A DNA stretch of 45,979 nucleotides from JAAYJM01 sp964498585 (GCA_964498585.1 CAZCHH010000028.1:1-45979); one strand, 5' to 3'; counted from the first letter of the stretch, positions 8,813 to 17,552 are shown. Program-made: numbers and translations. Notes: generated by a model not told the origin, from the sequence alone.

Positions 8813-9391
8813 ATGGTGATTATTATGATAGCAAAAAGATTTTTAATTGTATTGTCTTCACCGAGTGGTGGTGGAAAAACAACTGTTGCCCAGTATTTAT
8901 TAAAAAAGTATAAGCAATTAAAATTTTCAATATCAGCTACTACTCGACCTCAACGACATAATGAACAGAATGGGAAAGATTATTTTTTTATTACTAAAGA
9001 GGAATTTGAGAAAAAAATAAAGAATAATGAATTTGTTGAATACGAACAGATTTTTGATAACTACTATGGTACTTTGAAAAGCCAAATACAAAAAGCTTTA
9101 GCTGATGGCATTTTCTTAATATTCGACGTTGACGTTAAAGGAGCTATAGCTTTGAAAAAAGCTTTCCCAAAAAATACAGCTCTTATTTTCCTTGTTCCTC
9201 CATCTCTAGAAGAACTTGAAAAACGGCTAAGAAAAAGAGCTACTGAATCTAATGAGGAACTTGAAAAACGGCTAAAAAGAGCAAAAATGGAATTTGAATT
9301 CCAAAATGAATTCGATTATGTTATTATAAATGATAAACTTAATACAACATTAGCTACCGTCGATAATATCGTTTCAAAAATGATTATTTAA
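8813..9391 (+). CDS. gmk: Guanylate kinase
   Basis: Guanylate kinase converts GMP plus ATP to GDP plus ADP in the cytoplasm and is essential for GTP supply. The P-loop SSPSGGGKT lies at residues 15-23. The GMP-binding SATTRPQRHNEQNGKDYFF segment follows, with the family's EYEQIFDNYYGT and DVDVKGA motifs and the lid region RLRKRATES. The length (192) fits the family. Translation may begin at ATG 8813 (MVIIMIAKRF) or ATG 8825 (MIAKRF). GGTGAT lies before the second, so the N-terminus is uncertain by four residues. The gene stands alone between repeat-rich gaps. Confidence 0.95.
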   Translation: MVIIMIAKRFLIVLSSPSGGGKTTVAQYLLKKYKQLKFSISATTRPQRHNEQNGKDYFFITKEEFEKKIKNNEFVEYEQIFDNYYGTLKSQIQKALADGIFLIFDVDVKGAIALKKAFPKNTALIFLVPPSLEELEKRLRKRATESNEELEKRLKRAKMEFEFQNEFDYVIINDKLNTTLATVDNIVSKMII

Positions 9392-9472
9392 GCTCTGTGA
9401 TAGCACTAACGTGAGATTCCTCGCTTCTTCTCCTATTGAACCACTTAGTTTTTTTAAACACGTTACTATATT

Positions 9473-9515
9473 TAATACCAAACAGCAAACAATAATATCA
9501 ATATAATCTGTCATT
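9473..9515. repeat. Decayed end of an ACCAAACCGCT-type MITE
   Basis: ATACCAAACAGCAAACAATA followed by TATCAATATAATCTGTCATT resembles the left-end region of the element at 7577-7724. No matching right end is found before the tandem repeats at 9547. Confidence 0.4.
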
Positions 9516-9546
9516 TCGCCCCCCTAATAAATCAAATGCTTCATTT

Positions 9547-9938
9547 AAATGGAGATGACATCACTTTACCCTGTCATTCTGACGGATGTCAGAATCCATC
9601 TTATTATTATTCAACGCTATTCAATTTTAGTTATTTCATTGAAGCATTTGGGCATGCCCAAATGTATCGTGAGCAAGCTCACTTGCTTTTCCAAGATGGA
9701 TTCTGGCATACGCCAGAATGACAAAAAAAAGATGTCATTGGTAAATGGAGATGACATCACTTTACCCTGTCATTCTGACGGATGTCAGAATCCATCTTAT
9801 TATTATTCAACGCTATTCAATTTTAGTTATTTCATTGAAGCATTTGGGCATGCCCAAATGTATCGTGAGCAAGCTCACTTGCTTTTCCAAGATGGATTCT
9901 GGCATACGCCAGAATGACAAAAAAAAGATGTCATTGGT
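9547..9938. repeat. Exact tandem duplication of a 196-bp palindromic element
   Basis: Units 9547-9742 and 9743-9938 read as identical, including the eight-A run near the end. Each unit carries the constant left end GACGGATGTCAGAATCCATC, a core with GCATTTGGGCATGCCCAAATG-type and GTGAGCAAGCTCACTTGC palindromes, and a right end complementary to the left. A diverged third copy begins at 45843 and runs off the window. The open frames across it are by-products of the repeat and have no ribosome-binding sites. Confidence 0.92.
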
Positions 9939-9987
9939 AACGTCAGCGAAGAATGACATGGTAAAGTGATTTAATTGGTAAGCGGAA

Positions 9988-10018
9988 GTCATCGGATGAC
10001 TGCCAATAATCCGATGAC
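9988..10018. repeat. Short hairpin GTCATCGGAT/ATCCGATGAC
   Basis: Ten-base complementary arms are separated by eleven bases, just downstream of the minus-strand DnaJ-like gene. No T-run follows on the minus strand. It belongs with the hairpins at 662-742 and 19024-19054. Confidence 0.5.
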
Positions 10019-10033
10019 TAATAAGTGAATTAA

Positions 10034-10960
10034 TTACTTTCTCAATGTTTCTAATTCTTGAAATAATTCAATTTCTTTTTGTGTTAAATTTTTAGGTAAT
10101 TTAATATTCAATTTTATAAATAAATCACCCCTTTGATTAGGAGAGCCATAAATTGGCATCCCCTGACCTTTGACTTTAATAATACTACCGGGTTGCGATT
10201 CAGGAGGAATATTTAATTTTACGGTATCTCCAAATGTTTTAAGTGTTGAATTTCCGCCTAAAATAGCTTTATACAAATCTATTGTAACTTCGAGATGCAA
10301 GTCATTTCCATCTCTTTGAACGCGCTTGTGAGGAGTAATTTTTATTTTAATTAAAATATCTCCGTTTGTGCCACCAGCTTTACCCGGCTTGCCTTTACCA
10401 GATATTTTTAAAACTTGTCCGTCATTTATTCCGGGTTTTATATTAAGTTCAATTTTCTGATTTTCGACAATAAATTGCTTTTGCGTTCCACGAAACGCTT
10501 CTTCTAAAGAAATTTCAAGTTCAGCTTCAATGTCTTCACCTCTTTTAGGTGGCTGTTGGAAGCCAGTTTTTTTTGAAAAACCTCCGAAGATATTTTCAAA
10601 GAAATCAGAAGCACCATGCCCGAATATATCACCTATATTGGAAAATGTATCGCTTGTTTTTCTTCTGCTTTGAGGACGGCGAGAGGTCCATTGAGACCAG
10701 TCGAAATCCTCTGAATTTCCGCCAGTTTGTCTATATCTGTTCCAACTGCTTCCAAGATTGTCGTATTTCTTGCGTTTTTCAGCATCGCCAAGCACTTCAT
10801 AAGCTTCGTTTATCTCTTTGAATTTATCTTCTGCTGCTTTGTTATTTGGATTGGTATCCGGATGATATTTCAAAGCAAGCTGGCGGAATGCTTTCTTGAT
10901 TTCGTCTATTGTTGCAGTTTTGCTGACGCCAAGTATTTTGTAGTAATCTTTGTATTCCAT
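10034..10960 (-). CDS. cbpA: DnaJ-family co-chaperone, CbpA-like (type II)
   Basis: This is a J-domain protein of 308 residues that should stimulate the ATPase of DnaK. Residues 1-70 are the J domain with the HPD tripeptide at 33-35 (KYHPDTN). A G/F-poor linker rich in S and F follows (about 75-135). The C-terminal beta-sandwich substrate-binding domains begin near RGEDIEAELEISLEEAF and include GDLFIKLNIKLP. There is no CxxCxGxG zinc finger, so it is CbpA/DnaJ type II rather than classical DnaJ. ATG 10960 begins the J domain directly (MEYKDYYKILGV). No partner chaperone adjoins it. Confidence 0.9.
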   Translation of the reverse strand: MEYKDYYKILGVSKTATIDEIKKAFRQLALKYHPDTNPNNKAAEDKFKEINEAYEVLGDAEKRKKYDNLGSSWNRYRQTGGNSEDFDWSQWTSRRPQSRRKTSDTFSNIGDIFGHGASDFFENIFGGFSKKTGFQQPPKRGEDIEAELEISLEEAFRGTQKQFIVENQKIELNIKPGINDGQVLKISGKGKPGKAGGTNGDILIKIKITPHKRVQRDGNDLHLEVTIDLYKAILGGNSTLKTFGDTVKLNIPPESQPGSIIKVKGQGMPIYGSPNQRGDLFIKLNIKLPKNLTQKEIELFQELETLRK

Positions 10961-11165
10961 AAGCTTGTTGTTATGTATCTATTAAAATATTTTTATTATT
11001 CATTATTCGTCAATTTTAATGCAAACTTAAATAGCAATGACGAATAAAAAGTAATAGAATTTTTATGGAGTTCTAAAAATTCATAACTCCTGTTGCTATG
11101 ACGAAAATAAAGGAGTTAGAAAGGTTGCCTCGTAAAGAACAATTGCGCAAATTACGCTGATAATG

Positions 11166-11499
11166 TGTCATTTCGAAACCCAAGATAAAGGAAAACCTAT
11201 ATTTAAATGGAGATGACATAATTTTCGTGTCATTCTGACGGATGTCAGAATCCATCTTAAAAATAGTTTTTTATGTCATTAGTTATTCGTCATTTGAATT
11301 TTTTCTAAAATTCAATAACTAATGACCAATGACTAATGACAAAAATATTCCTTTGTCTATTCTCTTTAGAAAAAACCAAGATGGATTCTGACATCCGTCA
11401 GAATGACTTATAAAGATGTAATTGGCAACGAAGTGAGGAATCTCAAGTTCTATGGTAGCAATTAGTTGTGAGAATCTTCGCTGCGCTTCAGAATGACAA
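11166..11499. repeat. ~330-bp palindromic repeat, left copy flanking the DUF1016 pseudogene
   Basis: This copy aligns nearly end to end, in direct orientation, with 12718-13051. It contains the inverted pair GTCATTCTGACGGATGTCAG (from 11230) and its complement ending at 11408. A nested palindrome around GTCATTAGTTAT lies between them. An AACGAAGTGAGGAATCTC...TTCGCTGCGCTTCAGAATGA hairpin forms its right part. There is no coding content. Confidence 0.85.
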
Positions 11500-11538
11500 G
11501 ATTGCGAAACAGCATACCTGATTCATCTGTAGAATTAT

Positions 11539-12537
11539 TCAGGATAATAAATTTTGAAGTTTATTAATTAAAACAGCTTTTTCTGGCAGATATAATTGAT
11601 ATTTGGAAACAAAAAGTTTATTACTTATCCCGCCGAGTGCATATTCAACCATTATGTTATCTTTTTCTTTTGCAAGAATAATTCCTAATGGTTCATTATC
11701 ATCATCAACATTTTCTTCTGTTTTAAAATAATTTAATTACATATTCATTTGTCCGATGTCATAATGAGTAACTCCCTTTATTTTTAAATCAATTAGGACA
11801 AAGCACTTAAGAATTCTATGATAAAAAACCAAGTCAACGTAATAATGTTTATTTGCAAGCGTTATTCTGAACTGACGGGCTACAAAAGTAAATCCTTTAC
11901 CTAATTCCATAATGAAATCTTGCAATTTAGATATAATTTTGCTTTCAAAAGATTTTTCGGATAATTTAGTATTTTCAGATATATTCAGAAATTCCAAAAT
12001 ATAAGGTTCCTTAAGAATGTCTTCATTTTTTTGAATGATTTGTACTTTTCTGGCTAACTCCAAAACACCCTTTTTATCTTTACTTAAAGCCAAACGATGG
12101 AATAAGGCGGAATCTTTTTGCCTTCTCAATTCTCTTACAGACCACTTTTGATTTATTGTTTCATTGAAAAAGAATTCACGTTCCAAATCATCGGAAATAG
12201 ATAAAAGTTCAACATAATGAGACCAAGTCAATAATCCAGACGTCTGGATTATTGGAAATATTAAATAGAACTGTCTGAACAAAGCAATATTAGATCTGCT
12301 GAAACCTTTACCATATCTTACTTTTAAGTCTTTTGAAAGCTTTGTTAAAAGAAAGGAGCCATATTCAGCTTTTTCACTTCCTTTTTGCTCATATTCAACG
12401 ATATGTTTTCCAATTTCCCAGTATGTATTTATTAACACTTTGCTAACGAAAGAATTAATTTCATTTTTGGAATTTTGAATAACATTTCCGATAGAATCTA
12501 ACAACATACTGTAATTATTGAGGTTTTCTATCTGCAT
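11539..12537 (-). pseudogene. DUF1016/YhcG-type PDDEXK nuclease, interrupted by a nonsense codon
   Basis: The frame from ATG 12537 encodes a DUF1016 N-terminal domain (TYWEIGKHIVEYEQ, YGKGFSRSNIALFRQFY, WSHYVELL) and the PDDEXK nuclease domain (FVARQFRITLANKHYYVDLVFYH, LIDLKIK, GQMN). After 266 residues a TAA replaces the tyrosine codon expected in GQMNMYLNY. The same frame then continues for 65 more residues with the rest of the family signature (DDDNEPLGIILAKEKDN, VEYALGG, FVSKYQLYLP) to a TGA at 11539-11541. A single base change therefore accounts for the damage. The catalytic core precedes the stop, so residual activity cannot be excluded. DUF1016 proteins often accompany type I R-M loci, but none is nearby. 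Confidence 0.85.
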
Positions 12538-12717
12538 TGACGTTCCTTTTTTAAATTTACCTTACGCATTGGCTACATAATATTAAATATCTCTTTTTTT
12601 CATAAAATTTAATTCTACGTGTTCTTCGTTAAATCGTTGATTTATTTGTCGTTATTTCTTTTAACACAAAGGACACAGAAAATTAAATTTTAGTAGAGTT
12701 TTAAAATTCTATTTTGT

Positions 12718-13051
12718 CTGTCATTACAAACCCTAAAATGAAGGAAGACCTTTATTTAAATGGAGATGACATAATTTTCTGTGTCATTCTGACGGATGTC
12801 AGAATCCATCTTAAAAATAGTTTTTTTATGTCATTAGTTATTCGTCATTTGAATTTTTTCTAAAATTCAATAACTAATGACCAATGACTAATGACAAAAA
12901 TATTCCTTTGTCTATTCTCTTTATAAAAACCAAGATGGATTCTGACATCCGTCAGAATGACTAATAAAGATGTCATTGGTAACGAAGTGAGGAATCTCAC
13001 AACTCTTTGGTAGCAATGACTTATGAAATTCTTCGCTCCGCTTCAGAATGA
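12718..13051. repeat. ~330-bp palindromic repeat, right copy flanking the DUF1016 pseudogene
   Basis: This is a direct-orientation counterpart of 11166-11499 with the same nested palindromes and scattered substitutions. Together the two copies bracket about 1.2 kb that holds only the DUF1016 pseudogene. Bases 12538-12717 contain nothing else recognisable. Confidence 0.85.
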
Positions 13052-13089
13052 CAATATTTAGAACTCCACTTATATTAACTCTTCAATAA

Positions 13090-14502
13090 TCAATTAGCTT
13101 TAATGATTACCGGATAATTGCTAATTGCATTTCCACTAAATATTTTCAAAAAATACAATCCATTTGGCAAATTTAAGGATTCTAATGAAATTTTATAACT
13201 ATTTTCTTTATTTAATTGCTTTTGAAAAACTGTAATTCCCTGTAAAGAAATTAATTCAATACTTTCAATTAAAGATTCTTCGCTGCTTATATTTATAAAA
13301 TTGCTTGCAGGATTGGGATAGACGTTGAATAAACTGTTATCCAATTTTCTATCTTCTACATTTAAATCCAAACTGTAAAAAGAAACTCTGCTATCGGGCG
13401 AATAAGTTCCAGATTGAAATAAATTTGCCACGCAAAATCCACTGCCATGTGGGTCAACATAAATTCCTTCAGATTTACCATTAGTATTTACAGAATCAAT
13501 AATGCCCATACCATTATAAACATAAACTATACCTGAATAAGTACTTACAAATAACAAATAAGGAGGTTGGTCGTATAAGGGTTTATCATCATCTTTCTTT
13601 GATGAACAAACCATATCTAAAACTGCACCAACTTCTCTTGGTCCATCATAGCCGGAAGTAGGAACGGTTAAAGTTTCTTTAATCGTAAAATCTAATGTAG
13701 AAATAACCTGAATAGAGTGTGAACCATTCATTGTAACAAATATTTCATCATCTCTATCATAATAAATATGATTACCGGTATCTCCCAAATCTATTACTTT
13801 AATTAATTCATAAGAATTTTCATATATTTTGTAAACCTGTAATTTAGAATCATTTCCACCCATAAATCCTTCATTAAGCACGAGCAAATAATAATCATAA
13901 TTAAAAGTATTCTTTGCAAAACATAAAGTCTGCTGGACATTGGCTATAGCGGGCAAAGTATCTGTAATAGCTTTATTTTGCATATCATAAACAATAACGT
14001 AATTAGTATCTGCAACCCAGCCACCTTCAGGGAAATGGCGAACACTTAAATACATTTTATTTTCAAAAATAGAAACAGCATTGCAGCCAATTGGAATAAT
14101 TTCATCTTCAATTAATTCGGCATTAGAAAGACGATAAGGTAAAATTCCACTATTAGTATGGAAGTATATAATTCCATTTTCAACTGCCGGACGTAAAGGA
14201 TAGCCAATCGAAAAACCATAAGTAAAATCCCATTCAAATTCTTTAAGCATTTTAGCAGTATCGCTAAACACTGAAGGGACGAACCACCAGGTAGATTTGG
14301 TTTCTCCTAGCTCTGGCTCATAAATACCGTTAAAATTCATATCATATCTATCACAAAAGATATGATAGCCGCCAGTAACTTCATCATAAATTATTTCAAG
14401 CGGCTGTTTCCCTACTTCTATGTCCTTTTGAAAAGTATAAATACTAGAAAGCAATACAACCGGAATGAAAATAATACTTAAAATAACTGTTAATAATTTC
14501 AT
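13090..14502 (-). CDS. Secreted beta-propeller protein with type IX secretion sorting domain
   Basis: This exported protein of 470 residues has an unknown ligand. The signal peptide is MKLLTVILSIIFIPVVLLSS. Residues ~25-390 read as YncE/NHL-like propeller repeats (AVSIFENKMYLSV, NHIYYDRDDEIFVTMNGSHS, LLFVSTYSGIVYVYNG). The last ~75 residues are a T9SS C-terminal sorting domain: FNVYPNPASNFINIS, a central ELISLQGITVF, and the ending LPNGLYFLKI...YPVIIKAN. The product should thus cross the outer membrane and be anchored or released there. A strong Shine-Dalgarno sequence (AGGAGATC) precedes ATG 14502. A possible -7 box, TAATTTTG, lies at 14558-14565 on the minus strand, without a good -33 TTG. 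Confidence 0.85.
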   Translation of the reverse strand: MKLLTVILSIIFIPVVLLSSIYTFQKDIEVGKQPLEIIYDEVTGGYHIFCDRYDMNFNGIYEPELGETKSTWWFVPSVFSDTAKMLKEFEWDFTYGFSIGYPLRPAVENGIIYFHTNSGILPYRLSNAELIEDEIIPIGCNAVSIFENKMYLSVRHFPEGGWVADTNYVIVYDMQNKAITDTLPAIANVQQTLCFAKNTFNYDYYLLVLNEGFMGGNDSKLQVYKIYENSYELIKVIDLGDTGNHIYYDRDDEIFVTMNGSHSIQVISTLDFTIKETLTVPTSGYDGPREVGAVLDMVCSSKKDDDKPLYDQPPYLLFVSTYSGIVYVYNGMGIIDSVNTNGKSEGIYVDPHGSGFCVANLFQSGTYSPDSRVSFYSLDLNVEDRKLDNSLFNVYPNPASNFINISSEESLIESIELISLQGITVFQKQLNKENSYKISLESLNLPNGLYFLKIFSGNAISNYPVIIKAN

Positions 14503-14788
14503 AATAAGATCTCCTGAAAATTTTTAAAATGGTTTTATAACCATTACTACGTATTTACAAAATTATGAAAATTTTTAATTATTTTCTTGGATATTTAAAA
14601 AAAATAATTAAAAAAAATATATTTGGGGATTTAAAATAAATTCAATAAATTACATTTTTAATAAGTATAGATTTAAAAGTAAAATAGCCAAAACAAGCAT
14701 TTTTCATATTTAAAAAGAATTGTATTTAACAAATAGATTTAAAATAATGAACGACATTTACAACTATCATAAATTAAAGGATAATATT

Positions 14789-16306
14789 ATGAAAAAGTGT
14801 TTCATTCTGCTCGTTTTACTTTTTGCCTCAATACAAATCTTAGAAGCTGCTCAGGATTATAATGCTGTAATTAAAGATTACACTCAAAAAGGAATTAATA
14901 AGCCATATTACGCTTTTTATTTTATTGATGGGTATGTTTGCAACCAATGCTGCATAACTTCTGTTAAGCTAAACATTGCTAAATTAAATGAAAATCTAAA
15001 AGATTCAATTATGAATATACTTGTTTTTCAGAAAGAAAACAAGATGAACAAGACAATTGTCTATCAAATTGGTTTAAAAGAAATTATTTTTGATAAAAAC
15101 AAAATTTTCGAAAGAACATTTTCAGATTCAGGTATAGATTTTCCCGCTCTAATGATTACAAATCAAAGTGGTGAAGAGCTTTATTTCCACAATAATCTCA
15201 GAAACAATCCTTTTGAAATAGAAAATGTTATTAAAATACTGCACAATGAAAGCGATTGTTTCTTGAAATTAAAAGAATATAAGGCAATTCCTCTCAACGA
15301 AGGTGATATTCCTGTTAATTATATTGCTTCACATACTATTGCAAACGATAGCGTATTTGTGTTTTTAGACCCATTGGTTAATATGCTTCAATATTACAAT
15401 TACAATAATGGTGAATTTGTTGATTATGAAATGCCTCCTGAAGAACCTAAATTTTATTTCTACGATAGCACCAGACATAATAAAGCAGTATGGGAAATGG
15501 CAAATCAAGCTGATTTTTTATTTGGTTTCAGAGAAGTTCTAAGATTTAATGATGAATGTAAGACATATAAGTGTAAATTGGTTGATGGATATACGACTGA
15601 ATTAAATGAAGATGGGAAAGAAAAGAATACTATAAACCAAGTAGATGTTGTTATTAAAGATAAAAAGGGAAAGTATGAAATTATAAGATTTGACCTGCCA
15701 GACAATCTTATTTACATTTCTCAACTTAAGCTATTGATTAACAAATATATAGCTCTTTTAGAAGTTAGGTGGGATTTATATGAAGCTAATAAATCTCTTT
15801 TTAACAAAGAGTTGCCTATTGTTGCCTTATTTGATGAAAATGGAAAATTCGAACGTTATCTGTTGAAATACAAAGATATAATAAATGAAGGAGATATGAT
15901 TTCTAGTGAGTTTTTGGATTTTTACTCTTTTTCTGAAGATGGAACATTATTTTTAATCACAAAAGAGTATTCGAGGTGTATAGCAATAACAGAAAGTGGA
16001 ATTTTTCAGTTGAAGCCAAATCAACATTTAAAGAATTGGTTTGAAAGTAAGGATACTACCATAGAATTTGAAGATATTATTTCACATAATCAAAATTTGA
16101 TTTGTATTTTTTTAAATAAAATTAAGAAAGAACTGACTTTTGAATTTTATGATGAAAAGGGAGAATACTCACATCAGATAACAACCAAATTAGACAATTT
16201 TGATTATAAACTTTTTTTAACATTTGCAATAAGAAATAAATCAATAATGCTTTTAACATTAGATAAAGAAGAAAACTGGTTTATTAATAAATTTGAGTTT
16301 GAATAA
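14789..16306 (+). CDS. Exported protein of unknown function with a CxxCC motif
   Basis: I do not recognise the family. The protein is 505 residues from ATG 14789, which is chosen because AAAGG lies eight bases upstream and MKKCFILLVLLFASIQILEA is a good signal peptide; an earlier in-frame ATG lacks both. The mature part starts with YYAFYFIDG followed by C51-x2-C54-C55. It then has beta-rich stretches of the kind seen in propeller proteins (PIVALFDENGKFERYLLKY, GTLFLITKEYSRCIAITESG). The paired cysteines near the N-terminus could bind metal or be redox-active; this is inference only. The stop codon abuts the left end of the MITE at 16307, so the element landed immediately downstream. Confidence 0.7.
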   Translation: MKKCFILLVLLFASIQILEAAQDYNAVIKDYTQKGINKPYYAFYFIDGYVCNQCCITSVKLNIAKLNENLKDSIMNILVFQKENKMNKTIVYQIGLKEIIFDKNKIFERTFSDSGIDFPALMITNQSGEELYFHNNLRNNPFEIENVIKILHNESDCFLKLKEYKAIPLNEGDIPVNYIASHTIANDSVFVFLDPLVNMLQYYNYNNGEFVDYEMPPEEPKFYFYDSTRHNKAVWEMANQADFLFGFREVLRFNDECKTYKCKLVDGYTTELNEDGKEKNTINQVDVVIKDKKGKYEIIRFDLPDNLIYISQLKLLINKYIALLEVRWDLYEANKSLFNKELPIVALFDENGKFERYLLKYKDIINEGDMISSEFLDFYSFSEDGTLFLITKEYSRCIAITESGIFQLKPNQHLKNWFESKDTTIEFEDIISHNQNLICIFLNKIKKELTFEFYDEKGEYSHQITTKLDNFDYKLFLTFAIRNKSIMLLTLDKEENWFINKFEFE

Positions 16307-16835
16307 CTCACCTTACGTATTCCCCTCTTGAGAGGGGCAGGGGTGTGTTCTTTGTTTTTAATACTTAATCAATTCTGTTCAAAACTATGATTATTCTTTA
16401 GTAAGGTTCTTATGATAATAAATTCATTTTTATCACATAAATCATAGTTTAAAAAATTACTTCGTGTTCCCAGATTTATTATTGGAAAAAGAAAAAAGAA
16501 CACACCCCTGCCCCCAAGGCTGATACGTTCTTTAAAAAGTGTTAGAATTCATAATGATTTTATTCTTTTTACTCCGTAGGAGTAAAATATTGGTAGAAAT
16601 TGCATCTATTTTTGTTTTACAACTCCGTAGGAGTTGAATATTAATCAAGATGTATTAAATATTTAACTCCTACGGAGTTACAACAATCAATTCGTTATTT
16701 TTCTACCAATATTAAATTCCTAACGGAATTTTCTTAAAAATGAAAATTGTTTCTGAATGTTATAAAAAATATTAATTATAAAGAACGTATCAGCCCTGCT
16801 CCTGCCCCTCTCAAGAGGGGAATGCGTAAGGTGAG
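16307..16835. mobile_element. MITE with IS4-type CTCACCTTACG ends, itself interrupted by a second element
   Basis: The outer inverted repeats lie at 16307-16341 and 16801-16835 (34 of 35 bases match; ends CTCACCTTACG). If 16515-16808 is removed, the inverted repeats extend to about 47 bases, reaching the AAAGAACACACC string at 16496-16507. The outer element is then about 235 bp with no ORF. Its ends match those of the IS at 40477-41870 over the first ~28 bases, so that transposase may mobilise it. Confidence 0.85.
16515..16800. mobile_element. Inner element inserted in the MITE, flanked by 8-bp CCTGCCCC duplications
   Basis: Inverted ends GGCTGATACGTTCTTTA (16518-16534) and TAAAGAACGTATCAGCC (16779-16795) bound it. 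CCTGCCCC occurs directly outside on both sides (16507-16514 and 16801-16808), as expected for an 8-bp target duplication. The core contains three ACTCCGTAGGAGT-type palindromes (about 16570, 16622 and 16664). There is no ORF. Confidence 0.75.
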
Positions 16836-16871
16836 ATATTAAAATATGTCTAAAGTTCTGAAATTTAGAAT

Positions 16872-16910
16872 AAAAAAGCCATACTACCAACTATATTGAC
16901 AGTATGGCTT
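16872..16910 (-). terminator. Rho-independent terminator of the rpsU operon
   Basis: On the minus strand AAGCCATACT and AGTATGGCTT form a ten-base stem around a 14-base loop. The 3' arm runs into a T-tract (plus-strand A run at 16872-16877). It begins 13 bases after the rpsU stop codon. Confidence 0.88.
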
Positions 16911-16922
16911 GGTAAGCATTAT

Positions 16923-17117
16923 TTAGTCTAATTCTAAAGTAGCTCTGTGCTGTCTTCTAATAGCTTTTAAACGAGCAAGACGATTTTCGATAGATGGTTT
17001 CATAAAAGCTGTTCTTTTCTTATATTCACGTAGTACTCCACTTCTTTCGTACTTTTTCTTAAATCTCCTAAGCGCACGGTCAATATTTTCATTGTTTTGT
17101 AATGTAACTCCAATCAC
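16923..17117 (-). CDS. rpsU: 30S ribosomal protein S21
   Basis: S21 is a small basic protein of the 30S subunit that acts in initiation near the anti-Shine-Dalgarno end of 16S rRNA. The 64-residue product shows the family pattern NENIDRALRRFKKKYERSG, VLREYKKR and the C-terminal basic helix. It starts with GTG (17115-17117), preceded by AAAGGTGGTGAATTAATTC on the minus strand. The gene lies 27 bases after the stop of the conserved gene at 17145 and is followed by a strong terminator. The two therefore form one operon. Confidence 0.95.
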   Translation of the reverse strand: MIGVTLQNNENIDRALRRFKKKYERSGVLREYKKRTAFMKPSIENRLARLKAIRRQHRATLELD

Positions 17118-17144
17118 GAATTAATTCACCACCTTTCTTTTTTT

Positions 17145-17552
17145 TTATGAATTTTTAAAATTTTCAATTAATTTTTTTTCGTTGCACTTTTCAAAGTGAA
17201 CAATAATAGACATACCACCGGTGCTGGTGCTTTCTTTAGATTTAACGATACCGACATCGTCCCAAATAGAATGGAAAATAACATCACCAATTTGATATTC
17301 TTCTAAAGGAGAATATTTTTTAGCATCTTCTTTAGAAATATGAATAACCGCTTTGGATTTATCAGATTCCGCTTCAATAGTATCAAGGTTGATTAGCTGT
17401 GAATGTCGGCTTCGAGTGCATCTTGCCCATTGTTGCCTCCCCTTGTCTGTCTCTATCGGTTCTCCGATTAGCTCATGTTTAGTTTCACGCATCAAAAATG
17501 GTGAAAATAAGGTTATGTATTTTGCTCTGCGAGTTCTTTTTCTTCCAGCCAT
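17145..17552 (-). CDS. Conserved protein with C-terminal UvrD/CarD-like beta-barrel module
   Basis: This protein of 135 residues has no function I can name. The N-terminal ~45 residues are basic (AGRKRTRRAK). The C-terminal part, YQIGDVIFHSIWDDVGIV ... GMSIIVHFEKCNEKKLIENF, matches the pattern of small Tudor/SH3-like modules seen at the C-terminus of UvrD/PcrA helicases and in CarD-type proteins. Those modules contact RNA polymerase or nucleic acid. ATG 17552 is chosen over TTG 17564 because GAGAGG lies four bases upstream. A consensus promoter lies just before it. Its place upstream of rpsU hints at a role in transcription or translation, which is inference. Confidence 0.6.
   Translation of the reverse strand: MAGRKRTRRAKYITLFSPFLMRETKHELIGEPIETDKGRQQWARCTRSRHSQLINLDTIEAESDKSKAVIHISKEDAKKYSPLEEYQIGDVIFHSIWDDVGIVKSKESTSTGGMSIIVHFEKCNEKKLIENFKNS

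Noticed and set aside
9549..9969. Open frames (61-122 codons) through the 196-bp tandem repeats
   Set aside because: They arise from repeat sequence, recur identically in each unit, and lack start signals; the same sequence elsewhere is non-coding.
12559..12573. CCTTACGCATT near the DUF1016 start, resembling the IS4 terminal repeat
   Set aside because: Only about 11 bases match, no second end is present, and the match does not extend into the ATTCCCCTCTTGAG part of the end.
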